Source of the DNA: Fibrobacter sp. UWB2
GTDB lineage: Bacteria > Fibrobacterota > Fibrobacteria > Fibrobacterales > Fibrobacteraceae
Direction of reading: 5' to 3'
DNA length: 64,000 nucleotides
Assembly (NCBI RefSeq): GCF_002210425.1
Contig: NZ_MWQK01000001.1
Span: 62,001-126,000 of the forward strand
Shown here: in pieces, positions 59,170 to 64,000 of the stretch
Numbering within the stretch: the first letter of the stretch is position 1
How the letters are laid out: each line of letters opens with the position of its first letter
Program-made: the position numbers and the translations under genes
Notes under the pieces: generated by a model
What the model saw: the letters and a program-made list of their open reading frames with translations, nothing else
Told to the model about the DNA's origin: nothing
Databases searched by the model: none

Positions 59170-60753
59170 TTATTTCTTGTCGCTCAGGTAAATGCTCTGG
59201 TGCTTTGTCTTCGGGTCCTGATTGGGGTAATCGAGGATGTAGTGGAGACCGCGAGATTCCTTGCGACGGAGGGCGGCAATGAGAATCATCTTGGAAACCT
59301 GAAGGGCGTTCAGGAATTCAAGGTAGTGCAAGTTTTCAGTTTCTTTGTTCTTGATGGCGGTATCGACATCCTTCTGGAGTTCTTCGATGACCTTGAGACC
59401 TTGGTTGAGGCCAGCGACGGTACGGACAATGCCGCAGTGCGTCCACATCATGTCTTGGAGCATCTTCTTGCGCTTGCGCCAGTAGGCGGCCTTTGCGAAG
59501 CTGACTGATTCCTTGGCGGAGGACTTGCTTGGAATTATCTTGTCTTTAACGATGCCGCTCTTTTCGATATCATCGACAGCGCGGATGGCAAATACGACGC
59601 TTTCCAAAAGCGAGTTAGATGCAAGACGGTTTGCGCCATGGACGCCCGTTGCAGCAACTTCGCCGCAAGCATAGAGTCCCTTGATTTCGGTGCGGGACCA
59701 TGTGTCGACGAGAACGCCACCGCACATGTAGTGGGCAGCCGGGACGACCGGAATCCATTCCTTGGTGATATCGATGCCTGCATCCATGCACTTAGAATAA
59801 ATGTGCGGGAAGTGGCTCTTGATGTCCTTCGGGGTGCGGCCAGAGAGGTCGATAAACATGTGGTCCTTGCCGAGACGCTGCATTTCGCTGTGGATGGCGC
59901 GAGCGACAATGTCGCGCGGGGCGAGGGAGTGCAGCGGGTGCACCTGGTTCATGAATTCTTCGCCCTTGTCGTTCTTGAGGATGCCGCCAAAACCGCGCAC
60001 CGCTTCGGAAATGAGGAACGGCTTCTTGAACTTCGGTGCGTACAAACTTGTCGGGTGGAACTGCATGAACTCGATATCCTGGAGGGCGGCGCCAGCGCGT
60101 GCTGCAATTGCCATGCCATCGCCACAGCTATCGGGCGGGCAGACGGTGTACTGCCAAATGCGGCCTGCACCACCAGTCGAAAGAATGGTAGCCTTTGCGT
60201 AGATGCGTTCGACTTCGCCAGACTTCTGGTGAATAATCTTTGCACCGATGCAACGCTTGTTCTTGCCTTCGCCTTCGCAAATCAAATCCTTGATGTAGCA
60301 GTTCTCGAGGTAGTCGATGTTCTTTTGCTTGTGAAGTTCGCAAAGGAGGGCGCGCATAATCTCTTTACCGGTGAGGTCTGCGGCGTGCAAAATGCGGTGG
60401 TGACTGTGTCCGCCTTCGAGGTGGAGGTCAAATTGAGTCTTGTCTTCGGGCGACGGTGTGAACTGGACGCCCCACTTGACGAGCTGCTTGATAGTCGTGG
60501 GACCGTTCTTCACGAGAATTTTCACGGAGTCCTTTTTGCAAAGACCTGCACCTGCTTCGAGGGTGTCTGCCACATGGAATTCAAATTTGTCTGTTTTTTC
60601 GGTGACAGAGCAGATACCGCCTTGAGCGTAGTTCGATGAGCCGTCCGGCTTTGCACCTTTGGTTAAAATGACAACGTGGAACCCTTTTTCTGCCGCGTGG
60701 AGGGCGGCGCTCAATCCAGAAATGCCGGCACCCAGAACCAAAATATCGTACAT
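59170..60753 (-). CDS. nadB: L-aspartate oxidase NadB
   Basis: This 527-residue flavoprotein has the FAD-binding DILVLGAGISGLSAALHA start, SNYAQGG, HSHHRILHAADLTGKEI and the C-terminal helical region. It oxidises L-aspartate to iminoaspartate, the first step of de novo NAD synthesis. Start at Met 60753 is set by GGAG 8 nt upstream and the conserved N-terminus; the frame runs 39 bp further upstream. It heads the minus-strand operon, divergent from the foldase gene. nadA and nadC are not in the window. Confidence 0.95.
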   Translation of the reverse strand: MYDILVLGAGISGLSAALHAAEKGFHVVILTKGAKPDGSSNYAQGGICSVTEKTDKFEFHVADTLEAGAGLCKKDSVKILVKNGPTTIKQLVKWGVQFTPSPEDKTQFDLHLEGGHSHHRILHAADLTGKEIMRALLCELHKQKNIDYLENCYIKDLICEGEGKNKRCIGAKIIHQKSGEVERIYAKATILSTGGAGRIWQYTVCPPDSCGDGMAIAARAGAALQDIEFMQFHPTSLYAPKFKKPFLISEAVRGFGGILKNDKGEEFMNQVHPLHSLAPRDIVARAIHSEMQRLGKDHMFIDLSGRTPKDIKSHFPHIYSKCMDAGIDITKEWIPVVPAAHYMCGGVLVDTWSRTEIKGLYACGEVAATGVHGANRLASNSLLESVVFAIRAVDDIEKSGIVKDKIIPSKSSAKESVSFAKAAYWRKRKKMLQDMMWTHCGIVRTVAGLNQGLKVIEELQKDVDTAIKNKETENLHYLEFLNALQVSKMILIAALRRKESRGLHYILDYPNQDPKTKHQSIYLSDKK

Positions 60754-60820
60754 GAGATACTCCAAAGGAATTGTTGTATTTTTATATCCCATAAATAGAA
60801 AAAATAGGGCTTTTCGGCAT

Positions 60821-60827
60821 TATATTT
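60821..60827 (+). promoter_or_regulatory. Candidate promoter element TATATTT(G)
   Basis: TATATTTG lies 83 bp before the start of the foldase gene, in the gap between divergent nadB and this gene. The leader would be long and AT-rich. Confidence 0.4.
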
Positions 60828-60909
60828 GGCTTGTAATTTCGATAAAATAAAATGCAAACATTTTTTTTTGCTATTTTTCGAGCGACAAAATTTTAATGGA
60901 GTTGTCTCT

Positions 60910-62841
60910 ATGTTAACGTGGATTAATGAAAAAGCCAAGTGGGTAATTGTGATCTTTGCCGCCGGTATCGCTATCGGTCTTCTCGCCATGGACCGTGTTC
61001 CGGACCAGGGCCGCAGCTATCCTATTGGTGTTGTCAACGATACCAAGATTTCCTATGCGGACTTCGATTCTCGCGTGAAGATGATCGTGCAGAACCAGTA
61101 TCAGAACCAGCACTTGGATGACGAACAGTATTCTCAGCTCCGTGCCCAGGTGTTCTCGAGCTTCGTTCGCCAGGCTCTCTTTGCCGAACAGTACGAAACG
61201 GCCGAACTTAGCGCCTCGGTTGCTGAACTCAAGAACGAATTCAAGCGCAATTCCGACGCCGTTCGCGCACGCTTGGTCCAGGAAGCTCAGGCTCGCCTCT
61301 ATGCCATCCAGCAGCAGGCTTCTTCTCAGGAAGACTTGATGCAGCGCACTCAGGCCTACATCTCTTCTCTCCCGAAGTTCCTCACCGACACGACTTTCAA
61401 CAAGGCTGACTATGACGCTTGGATTGAAACTCCGGCCGCTTACCGCTGGAGTGCCATGCTCATGCTCGAAGACGAAATGAAGAACAATACCATTCCGGCT
61501 CGTCAGCTTCAGACCTTGGTCGGCGCTTCTGTCCATCCGACTTCTCTCGAAGCCAAGTGGGCTGTTGAACGCCGCATGACGGACTACGAACTGCAGGTGG
61601 CGGTCGCCCCGAGCGCATCCTTTGTTGTGGATAGCAACGCCGTTGATAGCGTCATGGTCGCTGGCTATTTCAACGCTCACATGGATAGCTTCTTTGTGCA
61701 GAAGGACGTGGCTCAGTTCCAGTACGTCTCTCTCCCGGTTGAAGCTACTGCCGGTGATGATGCTAGCATCCGCGAATACGCAATGACCCTTTACTACCAG
61801 CTCACGGATTCTTCTTCTACGACGACGTTCGAAGACATGGCTCGCGTTTCTTCTGAAGATCCGGGCAGCGCAGAAAAGGGGGGCGTCCTGAGTGAAGATT
61901 TCGTCGGTCGTGGCACTTACGTCAAGCCGTTCGAAGATGCTGCTTTCGCTCTTGATTCTGGCAAGATTTCTGAACCGGTCCGCTCTCAGTTCGGTTACCA
62001 CATCATCAAGTCCTACGGCAACGTGAAGAATGCTAAGGGCGAAGTTGAAAAGGTCAAGGTCGGTCACATCCTCCTCACCGTGACGGCTTCTTCCAATACT
62101 ATTGATAGCCTCGAAAAGATTCTCACCAACATCAAGAAGGATGTTGATGCTGGTTCTGACTTGCTGACCGAAGCTCAGGCTCGTGGTCTCGAAGTCAAGA
62201 CTTCTGAATGGGTTTCTAACGATGGCAACATTGCAGCTTTCGGTTACCTCAAGGGTCTCGCTTCTTTCGCTTGGCCGAACGAAAACCTCCCGAAGGAAGA
62301 AAGCGAAATTTCTGGCGTGCTCAGAAACAACAAGTGGGTTGTTATCGCCAAGAAGATTGGTTCTTACAAGGCTGGCGAACGTAGCCTTCCGCTTTACTAC
62401 AACGATATCAAGGCAACGCTTATCAAGCAGAAGTCTGCCAAGGCTGCTGAAAGCTACTTGAACTCTGTTGCCGCCCAGGTCAAGGCTTGGAATCCGGCTG
62501 ATACCGCTACCAAGATTGAAAAGGTTGAACTCGAAACCAAGAACGCTTCTGTCGACGGCTTTGTTCCGGGCTTCGGCTACGGCAATGCTCAGATTGCACG
62601 CGTTGTGGGCAAGGCTACTGTTGGTGAATGGACCGCTCCGGTTGTTGCCGAAAATGGCGCCGTGATGCTCAAGGTCGTTTCCAAGAAGACTCCGAAGCTC
62701 GAAGAAGTAGAAGAAGCCATCAAGCAGGATGTGGACAACTCCTACCGCTTTGGCGTGATGACTGCTTTCAACGACTACGTCACTTCTCTCGAAGCTTCTA
62801 CGCCGGTCAAGAGCAACCTCGACCTCTTCTACAGAGACTAA
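60910..62841 (+). CDS. PpiD-like membrane-anchored foldase with parvulin domains
   Basis: This 643-residue protein has an uncleaved N-terminal membrane helix (about 10-28, [17 protein letters not shown]). A helical SurA/PpiD-type chaperone region (about 40-200) follows. A PpiC/parvulin domain (about 280-385) shows [22 protein letters not shown] and [15 protein letters not shown], and a second parvulin-like segment starts at [10 protein letters not shown]. It helps fold exported and outer-membrane proteins. Start at 60910 is fixed by GGAG 8 nt upstream; the frame opens 84 bp earlier without support. Codon use is highly biased, indicating strong expression. Confidence 0.9.
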   Translation: MLTWINEKAKWVIVIFAAGIAIGLLAMDRVPDQGRSYPIGVVNDTKISYADFDSRVKMIVQNQYQNQHLDDEQYSQLRAQVFSSFVRQALFAEQYETAELSASVAELKNEFKRNSDAVRARLVQEAQARLYAIQQQASSQEDLMQRTQAYISSLPKFLTDTTFNKADYDAWIETPAAYRWSAMLMLEDEMKNNTIPARQLQTLVGASVHPTSLEAKWAVERRMTDYELQVAVAPSASFVVDSNAVDSVMVAGYFNAHMDSFFVQKDVAQFQYVSLPVEATAGDDASIREYAMTLYYQLTDSSSTTTFEDMARVSSEDPGSAEKGGVLSEDFVGRGTYVKPFEDAAFALDSGKISEPVRSQFGYHIIKSYGNVKNAKGEVEKVKVGHILLTVTASSNTIDSLEKILTNIKKDVDAGSDLLTEAQARGLEVKTSEWVSNDGNIAAFGYLKGLASFAWPNENLPKEESEISGVLRNNKWVVIAKKIGSYKAGERSLPLYYNDIKATLIKQKSAKAAESYLNSVAAQVKAWNPADTATKIEKVELETKNASVDGFVPGFGYGNAQIARVVGKATVGEWTAPVVAENGAVMLKVVSKKTPKLEEVEEAIKQDVDNSYRFGVMTAFNDYVTSLEASTPVKSNLDLFYRD

Positions 62842-62911
62842 GGGCTTTTGCGAGAGCTTGACTCTCGTGAGCGTGCACAAAAATCCGTCAGCAAATAAAC
62901 TCAATTATTGG

Positions 62912-62940
62912 TTGACGGAATTTGCTTAATTTGCTATAAT
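62912..62940 (+). promoter_or_regulatory. Sigma-70-type promoter of tRNA-Glu
   Basis: TTGACG (62912-62917) and TATAAT (62935-62940) are separated by 17 nt and lie 12 nt before the tRNA 5' end. It is an almost perfect consensus promoter, unlike the TATATTT sites of protein genes here. Confidence 0.85.
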
Positions 62941-62951
62941 GTGCCGCACTC

Positions 62952-63024
62952 GCCCCCATCGTCTAGTGGCCCAGGACTCGGGATTCTCATTCCCGCAACA
63001 GCGGTTCGAGTCCGCTTGGGGGTA
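62952..63024 (+). tRNA. tRNA-Glu (CTC)
   Basis: This 73-nt cloverleaf has acceptor GCCCCCA/TGGGGGT (G-U at the first pair), anticodon stem CGGGA/TCCCG around loop TTCTCAT, giving anticodon CTC, and T arm AGCGG-TTCGAGT-CCGCT. CCA is not encoded. It decodes GAG. Confidence 0.95.
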
Positions 63025-63026
63025 CT

Positions 63027-63058
63027 AAAAACGACCAACGAAAAGTTGGTCGTTTTTA
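63027..63058 (+). terminator. Terminator of tRNA-Glu
   Basis: AAAAACGACCAAC and GTTGGTCGTTTTT form a 13-bp stem around loop GAAAA, starting 2 nt after the tRNA, followed by T-rich sequence. Confidence 0.93.
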
Positions 63059-63077
63059 TTTTCCGCCCCAGGGGTAT

Positions 63078-63111
63078 AAAAAAGTCTAACCGAAAAGGTT
63101 AGGCTTTTTTT
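63078..63111 (+). terminator. Second hairpin terminator
   Basis: AAAAAAGTCTAACC and GGTTAGGCTTTTTT pair (one T-G pair) around loop GAAAA, with T7 at the end. No gene is recognisable between the two terminators. Confidence 0.85.
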
Positions 63112-63252
63112 GTAATATGAAAGTCTTGCGGGCGGGGCCCCAGCTCGGAGTTGACGCCTACGGCGTCAGCGGCTTCACTCGGTCATGTGCGCCTGCAAGC
63201 AGTCGCCCGCGACTCTCGTTTTGCACGCTACTGCGAAGGATTCTGTAAAACT
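63112..63252. other. GC-rich structured stretch without a recognised gene
   Basis: This patch is unlike the AT-rich flanks. It contains GACGCC-TAC-GGCGTC (63153-63167), AGTCG-CCCG-CGACT (63201-63214), and complementary GCGGGCG (63128-63134) and CGCCCGC (63204-63210), so it could fold into a compact RNA or be a degenerate repeat. No supported coding frame. Confidence 0.4.
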
Positions 63253-63283
63253 AAAAAAGCCTGGGTGTTTTACCCTGGCTTTT
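63253..63283 (-). terminator. Terminator of the right-edge outer-membrane gene
   Basis: On minus, AAAAGCCAGGGT pairs with ACCCAGGCTTTT (one mismatch), followed by a T run. It lies 59 bp after the stop of the gene ending at 63342. Confidence 0.75.
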
Positions 63284-63341
63284 CAAATGCTTTAGCGAGC
63301 TTCGCGCAGTTTAGTTAATACCCGCGCATTTTAGCTTTCAA

Positions 63342-64000
63342 TTACTTGATGGTGCTTGTGAGGCGGAAGGCAAAACCAACGTCGCTGATTTCGTTACCGC
63401 TGTAGACGCTGAACTGGAGCTTGGACTTGCCGACCTTCTTGGCCCATGCAACGGTCCATGCCCAATCGTCGATGTTCTTGCCATCGGTGAGGTCTGCGCG
63501 GTCATTGATGTGTTCCCATTCCACGTAGAGGCTGCTCATGAGTGTGTTCAAGAAACCGGACTTCGGAGCAAATTCAGCACCAATGTAGAACGGATGGTAA
63601 GAAGCAGACTTCAGGTACTTATATTCCGGAGCGACATAGTTCGACACTTTTTCGTTGATGCCATCTTCTTGCGTGAAAATGAAACCGTATTCACCGTAGA
63701 GGCGGAAGAATTCCACCGGGTTGAAGCTCAAGTAGGTAGCAAGGCGGTGGGTGACGTATGCGGTGTTTTGGATCAGGTCAAGGGCGTTCACGCGGTAGGC
63801 AAACTTTGCTTCGAGCGGGAAGTCGAACTTGAGGTCTTCTTCAATGCGAACGTAGCCGGTGTTGGCCTTGTTGTCTCTTGTGGCAATCATGGCGTTGAAG
63901 TTGGAGTAACCTGTCTTCCAGCCAAGTTCAATGGCGTTGTGGCTGTAGTCGCGCATCCAGAGGCCGCGAGCCGTGAGGTCCTTATCGATGTAAGTACCGA
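63342..64000 (-). CDS. Outer-membrane beta-barrel protein, 5' part outside the window
   Basis: The frame is open to the right edge; only the C-terminal 218 residues are seen. The protein is built of alternating strands with aromatic ends (for example FRLYGEYGFIFTQED, YHPFYIGAEFAPKSG, SSLYVEWEHIND, AWTVAWAKKVGKSKLQFSVYSG) and ends VGFAFRLTSTIK, consistent with an outer-membrane barrel. The stretch SLYVEWEHINDRADL and the large loop composition hint at a porin-like or glucan-binding surface protein, but no family is recognised. The Met near 63956 is probably not the true start. A hairpin terminator follows. Confidence 0.65.
   Translation of the reverse strand, partial: GTYIDKDLTARGLWMRDYSHNAIELGWKTGYSNFNAMIATRDNKANTGYVRIEEDLKFDFPLEAKFAYRVNALDLIQNTAYVTHRLATYLSFNPVEFFRLYGEYGFIFTQEDGINEKVSNYVAPEYKYLKSASYHPFYIGAEFAPKSGFLNTLMSSLYVEWEHINDRADLTDGKNIDDWAWTVAWAKKVGKSKLQFSVYSGNEISDVGFAFRLTSTIK

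Noticed and set aside
60913-62904. Long antisense frame opposite the foldase gene
   Set aside because: Same mirror effect; the plus strand shows parvulin motifs and a ribosome site.

Overview
The window reads as a chromosomal segment of a Fibrobacter species (Fibrobacterota). The evidence is a lipoprotein with a FISUMP-type domain behind a Ser-rich linker, a secreted multi-module GH51 endoglucanase resembling Fibrobacter CelF/Cel51A, a PorU-like type IX secretion sortase, Gram-negative lipid A genes (lpxD, lpxC), and A/T-rich promoters of the form TATATTT. No transposase, phage or CRISPR array was seen.

Layout. 1-5.4 kb: 3' end of porU and a membrane protein, then on the minus strand an operon with a fused MetX-MetW methionine enzyme and a YicC-type nuclease. 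5.8-9.8 kb: a DsbA-like lipoprotein and the GH51 cellulase. 9.9-22.1 kb: an AT-rich, lineage-specific island of unrecognised exported proteins. It has family A (four copies), family B (two copies) and a small outer-membrane barrel, interrupted by three identical tandem tRNA-Lys genes, a Cys-rich lipoprotein and a Xer-type recombinase. Part of it runs A-B-A-B with nearly overlapping genes. 22-28 kb: glycogen branching enzyme, a hotdog thioesterase and an aldehyde/alcohol dehydrogenase pair. 27.8-34.4 kb: a tightly packed run with a gamma-carbonic-anhydrase-like protein, a diacylglycerol-kinase-like protein, lpxD, lpxC, fabZ, a sugar nucleotidyltransferase, trmJ and a FemAB-like acyltransferase. 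34.4-42.4 kb: a cupin isomerase, a c-di-GMP phosphodiesterase with a degenerate GGDEF domain, a TatD nuclease, a GreA/GreB factor, the FISUMP lipoprotein, a DUF2062-DUF1015 fusion and dUTPase.

42.4-48 kb is a minus-strand export operon: LolA-like periplasmic protein, RND/MMPL transporter and two outer-membrane proteins. 48.3-50.8 kb has meso-diaminopimelate dehydrogenase and dnaA. 51-57.3 kb is a plus-strand run: membrane protein, squalene/phytoene synthase, lspA, rluD, a MurC-like ligase and an amidohydrolase. 57.3-60.8 kb is a minus-strand nadB-Ser/Thr kinase-cvpA operon. 60.9-64 kb has a PpiD-like foldase, tRNA-Glu(CTC) and the 3' part of an outer-membrane protein running off the right edge.

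Many genes serve the cell envelope: lipid A, peptidoglycan precursors, lipoprotein maturation, outer-membrane proteins and T9SS. Intergenic regions carry a family of 30-nt hairpins with compensatory stem changes, a second GTCAT-type inverted repeat, many intrinsic terminators, and TATATTT promoter elements. Three of these lie exactly 5 nt from the start codon, suggesting leaderless mRNAs. The points most worth a second look are the A-B-A-B island, the MetX-MetW fusion, the DUF2062-DUF1015 fusion with an internal ribosome site, the leaderless promoters, the hairpin family, and the tRNA-Lys triplication. All functions are read from sequence only.
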